A stretch of 64,000 bases of DNA, taken from contig ONWU01000008.1 of assembly GCA_900321655.1 (NCBI GenBank), forward strand, positions 1 through 64,000, in the 5' to 3' direction. Both the position numbers and the translations under genes were made by a program. This DNA is from an uncultured Bacteroidales bacterium (lineage in GTDB: Bacteria > Bacteroidota > Bacteroidia > Bacteroidales > UBA932). Position 1 is the stretch's first letter, and every line of letters starts with the position of its first letter. The notes below the pieces were generated by a model. That model did not search any database. It was given only the letters and a program-made list of their open reading frames with translations, and had not been told where the DNA came from. Of this stretch, positions 34,963 to 43,816 are shown piece by piece.

Positions 34963-37125
34963 TTAATTGCGGACCACCACTTCTCCGCCGGAAACATCCA
35001 CCGTCACCGTGGAGTCCTTGTGGATGGTTCCTTCCAGGATATTCTTGGCCAGCAAATTCACCAGTTCCCTCTGCATCAGGCGTTTCACGGGGCGGGCACC
35101 GTAGGCGGGATCGTAGCCGTGTTCCACCATATGGTCTTCGAAGGCCGGTGAGAATTCCAGCGTGACGCCGCTCTCGGAAAGCTTGCGCTGGAGCTCCTCT
35201 TCCTGGATGTGCAGGATGTCACGGATATCGGCCTTGGTGAGCGGATCGAACATGATGATTTCGTCGATACGGTTGAGGAACTCGGGCCGGACCGTCATCT
35301 TGAGAACGTCCAGTACCTTTTTGCTGCATTCGTCCAGAAGGCTGCGGCGGGTGGCGATGGCCTGCATATCCACTCCGTTCACCTCCGGAAGTTTCTCCAT
35401 ATAGCTCTGGATAATATCGGCCCCGGCATTGGAGGTCATGATGAGGATGGTATTCTTGAAGTCCACCGTGCGGCCCTTGTTGTCCGTGAGCCGCCCGTCG
35501 TCCAGCACCTGCAGGAGCACGTTGAACACGTCCGGGTGGGCTTTTTCGATCTCGTCCAGCAGCACCACGCTGTAGGGTTTGCGGCGCACGGCCTCCGTGA
35601 GCTGGCCGCCCTCATCGTATCCCACATATCCCGGAGGCGCTCCCACCAGACGGGAAACGGTGTGCCGCTCCTGGTATTCGGACATATCGATACGGGTCAT
35701 CATATTCTCGTCGTTGAACAGGAAGGACGCCAGCGCCTTGGCCAGCTCCGTCTTACCCACGCCGGTGGTACCCATAAAGAGGAAGGAGCCGATGGGGCGC
35801 TTCTCATTGGAAAGGCCGGCACGGTTGCGGCGCACGGCATCGGCCACGGCGCGGATGGCCTCGTCCTGGCCCACGACCCTCTTGTGCAGCTCGCTTTCCA
35901 TCCGCAGGAGCTTTTCCTTCTCGCTTTCCAGCATCCGCTTCACGGGAATGCCCGTCCACTTGGCCACCACTTCGGCAATGTCTTCCGGGGTAACCGCCTC
36001 TGTCACAAGCGGATTCTGGATGGCCTCGGCCTTGGCGGTGAGCTCGTCAATCCGCTTCTGCGTAGCGGCCATCTTGCCGTAACGGATCTCTGCCACCTGG
36101 GCGTAGTCTCCGTTGCGCTCGGCCGTCTTGGCCTTCTGATTAAGCTCTTCCAGCTCCTGGCGGGCCGTCTGCAGGCCTCCCAGGGTCTCTTTTTCCTCGT
36201 TCCAGCGCTTCATCAGGCCTTCGCGCTTTTCCTGCAGCTCTTTCAGTTCGGCCTCCAGCTTTTCCAGCTTGGCCGATACACCCTCGCGCTTGATGGCCTC
36301 CCGCTCAATCTCCTTCTGCCGGATGGCGGAATTGAGCTCGTCGATGGGTTCGGGCACGGAATTCATCTCCAGACGCAGCTTGGAGGCCGCCTCGTCCACC
36401 AGGTCGATGGCCTTGTCCGGCAGGAAACGGCTGGTGATGTACCGGTGGGAAAGGTTGACGGCGGCGATGAGGGCATCGTCCTCGATCCTCACCTTGTGGT
36501 GGTTCTCGTACCGCTCCTTCAGACCTCTTAATATAGCGATGGACTCTGCCGGCGAAGGTTCGTCCACCATTACCATCTGGAAACGGCGCTCCAGGGCCTT
36601 GTCGGCCTCAAAGTACTTCTGATACTCGTCCAGGGTGGTACTGCCGATGGTGCGCAGTTCGCCGCGGGCCAGGGCCGGCTTGAGGATGTTGGAGGCATCC
36701 ATGGCACCGGAGCTTCGGCCGGCTCCCACCAGGGTGTGGATTTCATCGATGAACAGGATGATCTCGCCGGCGCTGTCAACGACTTCCTTGACCACGCCCT
36801 TGAGGCGCTCCTCAAACTCTCCCTGATATTTCGCACCCGCAATCAGGGCGCCCATATCCAGGGAGTATACCTTCTTGGACTTCAGGTTTTCCGGCACCTG
36901 CCCGTTCACGATGTTCTGGGCGATGCCTTCAGAAATGGCGGTCTTGCCCACGCCGGGCTCGCCCACCAGGATGGGGTTGTTCTTGGTGCGCCGGGAAAGG
37001 ATCTGCAGCACACGCCTTATTTCGTCGTCCCGGCCGATAACCGGATCCAACTTGCCCTGCGAGGCCCTCTCGTTGAGGTTGATCGCAAAGCGTTCCAAAA
37101 AATGACTGTTATTGTTTTCGTTCAT
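34963..37125 (-). CDS. clpB: ClpB disaggregase lacking the N-terminal domain
   Basis: A 720-residue AAA+ chaperone. NBD1 has Walker A GEPGVGKT (55-62) and the [11 protein letters not shown]alker B. The long coiled-coil M domain (about residues 240-370) marks it as ClpB rather than ClpA or ClpC. NBD2 has [14 protein letters not shown] and [19 protein letters not shown]. Full-length ClpB is about 860 residues; here the protein begins at the short linker before NBD1, and no Clp_N sequence lies upstream. An AAAGGAG sequence 8 bp before the ATG is an unusually strong ribosome-binding site for this genome. It works with DnaK in protein disaggregation. Confidence 0.95.
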   Translation of the reverse strand: MNENNNSHFLERFAINLNERASQGKLDPVIGRDDEIRRVLQILSRRTKNNPILVGEPGVGKTAISEGIAQNIVNGQVPENLKSKKVYSLDMGALIAGAKYQGEFEERLKGVVKEVVDSAGEIILFIDEIHTLVGAGRSSGAMDASNILKPALARGELRTIGSTTLDEYQKYFEADKALERRFQMVMVDEPSPAESIAILRGLKERYENHHKVRIEDDALIAAVNLSHRYITSRFLPDKAIDLVDEAASKLRLEMNSVPEPIDELNSAIRQKEIEREAIKREGVSAKLEKLEAELKELQEKREGLMKRWNEEKETLGGLQTARQELEELNQKAKTAERNGDYAQVAEIRYGKMAATQKRIDELTAKAEAIQNPLVTEAVTPEDIAEVVAKWTGIPVKRMLESEKEKLLRMESELHKRVVGQDEAIRAVADAVRRNRAGLSNEKRPIGSFLFMGTTGVGKTELAKALASFLFNDENMMTRIDMSEYQERHTVSRLVGAPPGYVGYDEGGQLTEAVRRKPYSVVLLDEIEKAHPDVFNVLLQVLDDGRLTDNKGRTVDFKNTILIMTSNAGADIIQSYMEKLPEVNGVDMQAIATRRSLLDECSKKVLDVLKMTVRPEFLNRIDEIIMFDPLTKADIRDILHIQEEELQRKLSESGVTLEFSPAFEDHMVEHGYDPAYGARPVKRLMQRELVNLLAKNILEGTIHKDSTVTVDVSGGEVVVRN

Positions 37126-37177
37126 AATTCAATCTCCTTTGCCCCGTTTTGTTTCAATCTCCGTTCCTTCGTCAATT

Positions 37178-37196
37178 AACTGACAAAATGGCAGTT
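37178..37196. promoter_or_regulatory. Palindrome in the clpB/activator divergent region
   Basis: AACTGACAAAATGGCAGTT is a 19-bp near-palindrome with one mismatched outer pair, midway between the divergent clpB and activator starts. It could be an operator for stress control of clpB. Confidence 0.4.
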
Positions 37197-37213
37197 TGTT
37201 TTCTTTTTTTTCG

Positions 37214-37221
37214 TATCTTTG
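37214..37221 (+). promoter_or_regulatory. -7 box of the sigma-54 activator operon
   Basis: TATCTTTG, 7 bp before the ATG at 37229. A TTTG at 37195-37198 is only 15 bp upstream, closer than the usual 20 bp. Confidence 0.45.
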
Positions 37222-37228
37222 CGAAACT

Positions 37229-38446
37229 ATGGATTTGCAAGCGCTAAAAAACAAGTACGACATCATAGGCAACGACCCGGCCCTGAACGAGGCGCTGGAG
37301 ACGGCCGTGAAGTTTGCCCCCACCGGCCTGAGTGTGCTCATTCTGGGAGAAAGCGGTGTGGGTAAGGAAAGCGTGGCCCGCATCATCCATCAGTACGGAC
37401 CCCGCCGCCAGAACTCCTTCTTCGTGGTGAACTGCGGCGCCCTGCCCAAGGAACTGGTGAATTCAGAGTTGTTCGGCCACGTGAAGGGCTCCTTCACCGG
37501 CGCCGTGGATAACCGCAAGGGCTATTTTGAGGAGGCCGATGGCGGAACGCTCTTTCTGGACGAGATAGCCGAGCTGCCCCTGGAAAGCCAGGCGCTGCTG
37601 CTTCGCGTCCTGCAGAGCGGAGAATACCGCAAGGTGGGCTCCAACAAGGTGGAGCACACGGACGTTCGCATCGTGGCGGCCACCAACGTGAACCTTTATG
37701 AAGCGGTCAAGCGCGGGAAATTCCGCGAGGACCTCTACTTCCGCCTGTCCGCCGCCCAGATCCGCATCCCCGCCCTGCGGGAGAGAAAATCAGATATCTA
37801 CCTGCTGTTCAGAAAGTTCACTTCGGATTTCTCGGAGGTGAACGGCATGTGCAAGATTTCCCTGAGGCCGGACGCCATCCGCCTGCTGGAAGGATACCGC
37901 TGGCCGGGCAACATCCGCCAGCTGCAGGGCTTCACGCAGGCCCTCACCGCCCAGCTTTCCCAGAAAGTAACCCCCACCCTCCAGCGCATAGAATTATCGG
38001 CCGAAGAGCTGGCCCCCTTTATGCCCAGGGAGCAGGGAGAACCCATCCCCGTGCTGTACGAAGGTCCCCAGCCGCAGTCTTCCTCCTCCTTCAGCAACGA
38101 AGAGCGCCAGGCTATCATGAAAGCCATCCTGGACCTCAAGCATGAAGTGGATGCCCTCAAGGCACGCGTAGACCGCCGGGAACTGCCCGCTCCCCCGGCG
38201 CCTATGGAAGAGGAGGCCGAATGGCAAGGCCAGGAGGAATTCACTTCCCATCGGCCCATTGTGCGGGTAGAACATCACGAAATGCCGGAGGAAGAGCCCT
38301 CTCTCAGCGTTCGCCGCTCGGAGGAAGAGCTCATCCGCCAGGCCCTGGAAAAATACCACGGCAACCGCAAGAAGGCCGCCGAAGAACTGGGGATGAGCGA
38401 AAGAACCCTCTATCGCAAACTGCCCCCCGAATACCGTAAGAAATGA
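37229..38446 (+). CDS. Sigma-54-interacting transcriptional activator without receiver domain
   Basis: A 405-residue protein. The AAA+ domain begins almost at the N-terminus, with Walker A GESGVGKE (40-47), the sigma-54 contact loop as GSFTGA (87-92; usually GAFTGA), Walker B GTLFLDE and the R-finger region. A variable linker rich in Pro and Glu (about 290-370) leads to a Fis-type HTH (HGNRKKAAEELGMSERTLYR). There is no response-regulator or sensory domain, so control must come from elsewhere. It overlaps lptE by 4 bp, a gene order conserved in Bacteroidales. Confidence 0.92.
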   Translation: MDLQALKNKYDIIGNDPALNEALETAVKFAPTGLSVLILGESGVGKESVARIIHQYGPRRQNSFFVVNCGALPKELVNSELFGHVKGSFTGAVDNRKGYFEEADGGTLFLDEIAELPLESQALLLRVLQSGEYRKVGSNKVEHTDVRIVAATNVNLYEAVKRGKFREDLYFRLSAAQIRIPALRERKSDIYLLFRKFTSDFSEVNGMCKISLRPDAIRLLEGYRWPGNIRQLQGFTQALTAQLSQKVTPTLQRIELSAEELAPFMPREQGEPIPVLYEGPQPQSSSSFSNEERQAIMKAILDLKHEVDALKARVDRRELPAPPAPMEEEAEWQGQEEFTSHRPIVRVEHHEMPEEEPSLSVRRSEEELIRQALEKYHGNRKKAAEELGMSERTLYRKLPPEYRKK

Positions 38447-38940
38447 AGCGCACCGCCCTCATACTTGTGTCGGCCCTGCTGGTGGTCTCCTGTGGAATCT
38501 ATTCTTTCACAGGCACTTCCATCCAGCCGGACGTAAAAACCATCACCATTCCCTATGTGGAGTACAAGGCCCTCCGCGTGAACCCCAGCCTGGCCGGAGA
38601 CCTCACCGACGCCCTGCAGGAGAAATTCCGCAAGCTCACCCGCCTGGAGCAGGTGGACCAGGACGGAGACCTGGAACTGGTAGTGGAAGTGACGGGATAT
38701 GACGTCAAGGCCACGGCCATCACGGCCAACGAAATGGCGGCCCAGAACCGGCTCACCGTGGGGGTGAAGATTGCATTCACCAACCGCAAATACCCAGAGG
38801 ACGATGTCAACCAGAGTTTCAGCGCCTATGAGGACTTTGATGCCACGCAGTCGCTGGAAGCCGTAGAAAGCGGCCTTTGCGAAACCATCATCGACAAACT
38901 GGTAGAAGATATTTTCAACGCAACTGTAGCACAATGGTAG
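38443..38940 (+). CDS. lptE: LptE-like LPS-assembly lipoprotein
   Basis: A 165-residue lipoprotein (signal ALLVVSCGIYSF). The mature part has the two-helix/beta-sheet pattern of LptE: SIQPDVKTITIPYVE, LTDALQEKFRKLTRLEQV, LELVVEVTGYDVKATAI. It would plug and assemble LptD in the outer membrane for LPS delivery. Sequence similarity to E. coli LptE is low; placement between the sigma-54 activator and secG supports it. It overlaps both neighbours by a few bases. Confidence 0.82.
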   Translation: MKRTALILVSALLVVSCGIYSFTGTSIQPDVKTITIPYVEYKALRVNPSLAGDLTDALQEKFRKLTRLEQVDQDGDLELVVEVTGYDVKATAITANEMAAQNRLTVGVKIAFTNRKYPEDDVNQSFSAYEDFDATQSLEAVESGLCETIIDKLVEDIFNATVAQW

Positions 38941-39545
38941 GCACTTCCCGCATAGACCTTCACACCCTCAACCTGGACGAACTGGTGGGGGTGGTCAACC
39001 TGTACCCCTGGTATGCCGGCGCCCGGCTGGAACTGTGCCGCCGGATGTCCCGGATGGGAGACACCTGGGACCAGGACCAGTATGCCCCCGAGGCCCTGTA
39101 CCTGCCCCAGCGCAGCATTCTGGTAAGCCTCCTGAAGCGCTCCAACCAGGCCGATTATTCCGACAAGGATGTCCAGGAGCTGTTGGCCTCCTACCTGGAA
39201 CCGCCCGTCCAGGAAACCGACACCGAACGTCCGGCCCAGCACTCCGTACATGTGGTGGGAGGAGATTACTTCTCCCAGGCCCAGTACGACAATGTGAAAA
39301 AGGGGTCGGACAGCATCTTCTCCCGCTTTGCCACCCAGATCCGTTCGGAGACGGCGGCCGCCCAGGAGGACGTGTCTCCGGTGGCAGACCGCTTCGCCAC
39401 CGAAACCCTCGCCCGAATCTTTGCCGAACAGGGCCGTCCGGAGGAAGCCAAACGCATTTATTCGCGTCTGATTTTGGATATTCCGGAAAAAAGTGCTTAC
39501 TTTGCAACCCTTATCGACTCTTTGAAGTCCGAAACAGAGCAATAA
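38934..39545 (+). CDS. Small TPR-like protein of the lptE-secG cluster
   Basis: A 203-residue soluble protein starting MVGTSRIDLHTLN, overlapping the lptE stop. The C-terminal 45 residues look like a TPR hairpin (FATETLARIFAEQGRPEEAKRIY, IPEKSAYFATLI). The N-terminal half has LYPWYAGARLELCRRM and no named domain. The gene is part of a conserved Bacteroidales order but its function is unknown. secG starts 21 bp later. Confidence 0.7.
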   Translation: MVGTSRIDLHTLNLDELVGVVNLYPWYAGARLELCRRMSRMGDTWDQDQYAPEALYLPQRSILVSLLKRSNQADYSDKDVQELLASYLEPPVQETDTERPAQHSVHVVGGDYFSQAQYDNVKKGSDSIFSRFATQIRSETAAAQEDVSPVADRFATETLARIFAEQGRPEEAKRIYSRLILDIPEKSAYFATLIDSLKSETEQ

Positions 39546-39566
39546 AGAAAATAAAAAGATAAATAT

Positions 39567-39920
39567 ATGTCTACTGCATTTGTAATTTTGCTGTCCCTGA
39601 TTATCATCGCATCCATTCTCCTGATTGCGGTTGTCCTCCTGCAGAATGGTAAGGACGGCGGTCTGGCAACCAACTTCACTTCTGCCAACCAAACCCTGGG
39701 GGTGCGCCAGACGGCCACCATCCTGGAGAAGGCCACCTGGTACCTGGTTGCCTTTATCCTGCTGGTTTCCATCCTCACCGTGTTCGTGAACCGTGGCAGC
39801 ACCGCCACCGGCACCAACGACGCCATCGGCTCCGGCATTGTAAACCAGGCCGAAAGTGCCGCCGAGGAAGCTGCTACCGTAGACTTCCCCGTCACCCAGC
39901 AGAACCCCGAGGCCGAATAA
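39567..39920 (+). CDS. secG: Preprotein translocase subunit SecG
   Basis: A 117-residue protein with two membrane helices (residues 3-24 and 52-74). The cytoplasmic loop NGKDGGLATNFTSANQTLGVR is characteristic of SecG. The C-terminal tail is extended and rich in Ala and Glu. It binds SecYE and assists SecA-driven export. It closes the sigma-54 activator/lptE/TPR/secG operon, with a terminator 26 bp after the stop. Confidence 0.93.
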   Translation: MSTAFVILLSLIIIASILLIAVVLLQNGKDGGLATNFTSANQTLGVRQTATILEKATWYLVAFILLVSILTVFVNRGSTATGTNDAIGSGIVNQAESAAEEAATVDFPVTQQNPEAE

Positions 39921-39945
39921 TCCGGCTATCGGCAAGCGCTTTACT

Positions 39946-39977
39946 CCTCCTGGTCCGGACGGGCCGGGAGGATTTTT
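39946..39977 (+). terminator. Intrinsic terminator after secG
   Basis: TCCTCCTGGTCC pairs, with two G-U steps, to GGGCCGGGAGGA around GGAC, followed by TTTTTC. Confidence 0.75.
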
Positions 39978-39990
39978 CGTAAGCGTTTTC

Positions 39991-40021
39991 TTGCAAAAGA
40001 GCACATCTTAATGTATATTTG
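39991..40021 (+). promoter_or_regulatory. Promoter of the TPR/OmpA-like lipoprotein gene
   Basis: TTG (39991-39993), exactly 20 bp, TATATTTG (40014-40021): a full -33/-7 match, 25 bp before the ATG at 40047. Confidence 0.7.
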
Positions 40022-40046
40022 TGGTCTAGCATTAGTATTGAAGAAT

Positions 40047-41684
40047 ATGAAAAAAATCCTGATTTTCTTCGCCGCCGCTACGCTTGCCGTAGCCTGCGCG
40101 TCTCCTGAAAAGATGGCCAAAATGGCCAACAATGTCCTAGTGACCTGCGAACCCTCTGTTCTGGAGGTGGTTAACGGAACCATCGACCCCGTCGTGACGG
40201 TTACTTACCCCAAGGATTATTTCAATCCCAAGGTAATCCTGGAAGTCACCCCCGTGATTGTGTACGAAGGTGGTGAGGCGGCCATGAAGCCCTTCAAGTA
40301 TCAGGGCGAAAAGGTGAAGGACAACTACAAAGTGGTTTCTTCCGAAGGCCAGAAAGTAACGGAGCGCCTCCACTTCGACTATGTGGAAGGTATGGAAAAG
40401 AGCCATCTGGAGCTCCGCAGCCGCGTACTGGCCGGCAAGAAGTCCATCAACCTGCCCACCCGCAAGGTGGCCGACGGTGCCAACACCACCTATATGCTGG
40501 TCAAGCGCGCCGGGAACGTGGCCTTCAAGAAGGACAACTATCAGGACGTGATCGTGACCACGGCCGAGGGTCAGATCAAATACAAGGTAAATAGCTCCGA
40601 GGTTCGCAATTCCGAACTGAAGGGAACCTCCGTCAAGGAGTTCCTGGCCGCCCTGGACGCCGCCAACGCCAATGAGCGTTCCACCGTCAAGAGCACGGAG
40701 ATTGTGGCCTACGCCTCCCCCGAAGGTGCCGAGAAACTGAACAACAAGCTCTCCGGTAACCGTTCCCAGAGCGCTTCCAAGGCCTGGAACAAGATCACCA
40801 AGGGCCACGACGCCCTGGATCCCTCCGTCAAGAGCGTGGGTGAAGACTGGGAAGGCTTCCAGCAGCTGGTTTCCGAGAGCAATATCGAAGACAAGGAGCT
40901 CATCCTCCGCGTCCTGTCCATGTATAGCGACCCTGCCGTGCGCGAAAACGAAATCCGCAACATGTCCCAGGTATTCACCGCCCTCAAGGGTGAGGTGCTG
41001 CCGGAACTGCGCCGCGCCCGCCTCATCGCCAATGTGGAAACCAAGAACTACACCAACGAGGAACTCCTGGACATCCTGAAGAACAACGAGAAGATCCTGG
41101 ACGAGGAAGCCCTCCTCCGCGTAGCTTCCGTGGCTCAGGACAACGCCCAGAAGGAAAGCATCTACCAGAAGGCCATCGAGCGCTTCAACTCTTCCCGTGC
41201 CATGTACAACCTGGCTGCCCTTTACCTGAACGAAGGCAAAGTGAGCAAGGCCGAGGCCGGTCTGGCAGAACTGAACGCCGCAGATCCTGACGTAATCAAC
41301 GCCAAGGGCGTGGTTGCCCTCCGCAAGGATGACTTCGGCACCGCCGAGAGCCTCTTCCGCAAGGCCGGCACCCCCGAAGCCAAAAAGAATCTGGGCATCG
41401 TTCTCATCCTCACCGGACAGTACGAAGAAGCCGCCCAGGTGCTCAAGGACGTGGATGGCTGCTGCCACAACACCGTTCTGGCCTACATCCTCACGGATCA
41501 GCTGGACAAGGCTATGGAATCTGCCCACTGCGGAGATCCTAAGGTATGGTACCTGAAGGCCATCGTCGCCGCCCGTCAGGGTAAGGTGAGCGAAATGAAG
41601 ACTTTCCTGGAGAGAGCCTACAAGAACCCGAGCCTGCAGGCCCGCGCCGCCAAGGACATCGAGTTCGCCGCTTACGATCTTTAG
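40047..41684 (+). CDS. TPR lipoprotein with an OmpA-like segment
   Basis: A 545-residue lipoprotein (signal ATLAVACASPE). Residues 25-185 look like beta-rich repeats. Around residues 215-250 a segment STEIVAYASPEGAEKLNNKL resembles the OmpA-family peptidoglycan-binding pattern (GYASPEGxxxxNxxLSxxR). The C-terminal half is TPR helices (AMYNLAALYLNEGKVSKAEAG, NLGIVLILTGQYEEAAQVL). It is probably an outer-membrane-anchored periplasmic scaffold touching peptidoglycan. Codons are strongly biased, suggesting high expression. A GTG-started LytTR gene follows 3 bp later. Confidence 0.82.
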   Translation: MKKILIFFAAATLAVACASPEKMAKMANNVLVTCEPSVLEVVNGTIDPVVTVTYPKDYFNPKVILEVTPVIVYEGGEAAMKPFKYQGEKVKDNYKVVSSEGQKVTERLHFDYVEGMEKSHLELRSRVLAGKKSINLPTRKVADGANTTYMLVKRAGNVAFKKDNYQDVIVTTAEGQIKYKVNSSEVRNSELKGTSVKEFLAALDAANANERSTVKSTEIVAYASPEGAEKLNNKLSGNRSQSASKAWNKITKGHDALDPSVKSVGEDWEGFQQLVSESNIEDKELILRVLSMYSDPAVRENEIRNMSQVFTALKGEVLPELRRARLIANVETKNYTNEELLDILKNNEKILDEEALLRVASVAQDNAQKESIYQKAIERFNSSRAMYNLAALYLNEGKVSKAEAGLAELNAADPDVINAKGVVALRKDDFGTAESLFRKAGTPEAKKNLGIVLILTGQYEEAAQVLKDVDGCCHNTVLAYILTDQLDKAMESAHCGDPKVWYLKAIVAARQGKVSEMKTFLERAYKNPSLQARAAKDIEFAAYDL

Positions 41685-41687
41685 GCC

Positions 41688-42479
41688 GTGAAAACACGCC
41701 TTCTCATTTGGGACATCATCTTCTGCGTCCTCGTGGTGCCGGGGATGATGTTCTTATTTCCCATCTCGCAGTGGATCCAATGGCATCCAGACTACGTTTT
41801 GGGATATTTTGTATGGCTGGAGGGCGTGTGGTTCATGTGCAGAAAAGGGATAGGACCGCTGCTGGTGCAGGACCGTCAAGGCATGGCACTGGCAGTGGGT
41901 TCTCTCTTTTTAATAGGCGTGGTCACCTTCCTGATGACGCTTACGCCTGTTAACTTCACCAGCCCCGGAGACAGCTTCGGGATGATGAAGCTTCATCACC
42001 GCGCCATGTGGATCCTTCTGCTGGCTGTGGTATCAGCCGGTATTCCCGAGGGCGCCCTGGCAGCCAAAAACAAGGAACTGATGGCCGAAAAAGACCGGGA
42101 AGAAAAGACGGAGAAGGCCAGGACAGCCCTGGCCACCCGCCGGGCGGAAGCCTTCACGGACGCCGGAGACGACGAGATCCAGGTGAAGGCGGGCTACCGC
42201 ACCGTGCACCTGCCCCTCACGGCCATCCAGTTCATCGAAGGAAGGAACAATTATGCGGCCTTCCACCTGGACAACCGGGAGGAGGTGGTGTCCCAAATTC
42301 CCCTTAAAAACGTAATGGAACTGCTTCCGGAAGGGAAGTTCGTGCGCATCCACCGTTCGTATATCGTTCCGGCCTGGCGCATCGAAAAACGTACGGCAAC
42401 GGCCATCAAACTCATGGGCATTCAAGACCCTCTCCCCATCGGCCGGGCGTACAGGGAAGAATTAAAATCGAACAAATAA
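41688..42479 (+). CDS. LytTR-domain transcriptional regulator with membrane N-terminus
   Basis: A 263-residue protein starting with GTG 3 bp after the previous stop. Four hydrophobic helices occupy residues 1-125. A charged linker follows (KNKELMAEKDREEKTEKA), then a LytTR DNA-binding domain from about residue 160 (LPLTAIQFIEGRNNYAAFHL, KFVRIHRSYIVPAWRIE). No receiver domain is present, so this is a one-component membrane-tethered regulator. The symporter gene begins immediately after its stop with no spacing, so the regulator may control or sense that transport. Confidence 0.85.
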   Translation: MKTRLLIWDIIFCVLVVPGMMFLFPISQWIQWHPDYVLGYFVWLEGVWFMCRKGIGPLLVQDRQGMALAVGSLFLIGVVTFLMTLTPVNFTSPGDSFGMMKLHHRAMWILLLAVVSAGIPEGALAAKNKELMAEKDREEKTEKARTALATRRAEAFTDAGDDEIQVKAGYRTVHLPLTAIQFIEGRNNYAAFHLDNREEVVSQIPLKNVMELLPEGKFVRIHRSYIVPAWRIEKRTATAIKLMGIQDPLPIGRAYREELKSNK

Positions 42480-43793
42480 ATGGCAAAGAACAACAAAGAT
42501 TTTTACGCAACCCGTTCGACGGCCTGGTGGAAAGTGGCCATCGCCATGATCGGGTCCTGCCTGTCGGGTGTTACCTTCGTGTCCGTCCCCGGTATGGTGG
42601 ATATAGCCGGCTTCGGCTATCTCCAGATGGTTATGGGCTTCTTCCTGGGCTATTTGGTCATCGCTTTCGTACTGTGTCCGCTGTACTTCAAACTCAATGT
42701 GGTATCCGTCTATGAATACCTGGACAAGCGCTTCGGAATGGCCTCCCACAAAACCGGCGCCTGGTTCTTTTTCATCTCCAAGATCCTGGGGGCATCGGCC
42801 CGCCTGTTTCTGGTCTGCGCCACGCTGCAGCTGTTGCTGATGGGGCCCATCGGCGTTCCCTTCTGGGTAACGGTGCTGCTGAGCGTACTGCTGGTGTGGC
42901 TTTACACCGTACGGGGCGGCGTAAAGGCCGTGATCGGGATGGATATCTTCAAGACTCTCTGCATGCTGGCAGCGGTGGGCCTTACCCTTTTCCTGGTGGG
43001 AAAGGAAGTGGGCAAACTGGACACCGGATACATGAAACTCTTCCATTTTGACGACGTAAACGCCTCCCAGTATTTCTGGAAACAGCTGCTGGGCGGCATG
43101 TTCACCGTGATAGCCATGACCGGCCTGGATCAGGATATGATGCAGCGCACCCTGGCCTGCAAGAACGTAAGAGACTCCCAGAAGAATCTGATGGTGTCTA
43201 TCCTGCTGCAGGCGGTGATGATTTCGCTCTTCCTCTTCCTGGGCGTGGCCCTGTACCAGTATGCCGGCCTGCATGGCATTACGGCCCGGGGAGACCAGTT
43301 GTTCCCGGAAGTGGCCTGGAACGGCGGCCTTCCCAAGATTGTGGGCGTTCTGTTCCTGGTGGGCCTGGTGATGGCGGGCTTCCCGGCCGGAGGATCGGCC
43401 CTGACCTCCCTCACCACGTCCTTTACCATTGACATCCTGGGAGGAAAAGACCAGAAGCGCACCCTCATCCACAGCGGAATGGCGGTTCTGATGGCCCTCG
43501 CCATCATCGTTTTCAACGCCCTCAACAACACCAGCGTCATCGATGCGGTGTACCGGCTGGCCAGTTACTCCTACGGCCCGCTTCTGGGCCTGTTCACCTT
43601 CGGCCTTTGCTGCAAGAGGACGGTGAAGGACCGCTGGGTGCCCGTGGTGGCCATCCTGGCCCCCATCCTCTGCCTGGTATTGGATATGAATTCCGTGAAG
43701 TGGTTCAACGGATACCACTTCAGCTATGAACTGTTACTGATGAACGCCGCCTTTACGATAGTTGGCCTGCTGCTGATCAGCAAGAAAAAATAG
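42480..43793 (+). CDS. Sodium:solute symporter family protein without the usual first helix
   Basis: A 437-residue polytopic protein of the SSS family. It begins FYATRSTAWWKVAIAMIGSCLSG, then VTFVSVPGMVDIAGFGY, which is core helix 1 with the sodium site; the extra N-terminal helix that normally precedes it (about 40 residues) is missing. Family landmarks further on include TVRGGVKAVIGMD, TGLDQDMMQRTLACKN and AGFPAGGSALTSLTTSF. The substrate is unknown. The ATG directly follows the LytTR stop (TAAATG), implying translational coupling. A strong terminator follows the stop. Confidence 0.88.
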   Translation: MAKNNKDFYATRSTAWWKVAIAMIGSCLSGVTFVSVPGMVDIAGFGYLQMVMGFFLGYLVIAFVLCPLYFKLNVVSVYEYLDKRFGMASHKTGAWFFFISKILGASARLFLVCATLQLLLMGPIGVPFWVTVLLSVLLVWLYTVRGGVKAVIGMDIFKTLCMLAAVGLTLFLVGKEVGKLDTGYMKLFHFDDVNASQYFWKQLLGGMFTVIAMTGLDQDMMQRTLACKNVRDSQKNLMVSILLQAVMISLFLFLGVALYQYAGLHGITARGDQLFPEVAWNGGLPKIVGVLFLVGLVMAGFPAGGSALTSLTTSFTIDILGGKDQKRTLIHSGMAVLMALAIIVFNALNNTSVIDAVYRLASYSYGPLLGLFTFGLCCKRTVKDRWVPVVAILAPILCLVLDMNSVKWFNGYHFSYELLLMNAAFTIVGLLLISKKK

Positions 43794-43816
43794 GGGAACG
43801 TCCCCTATTTTTTCTT
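43786..43816. terminator. Bidirectional terminator between symporter and outer-membrane barrel genes
   Basis: AAAAAATAGGGG and CCCCTATTTTTT form a perfect stem around AACGT, with A- and T-runs on both sides. It serves both convergent genes and overlaps their ends. Confidence 0.85.
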
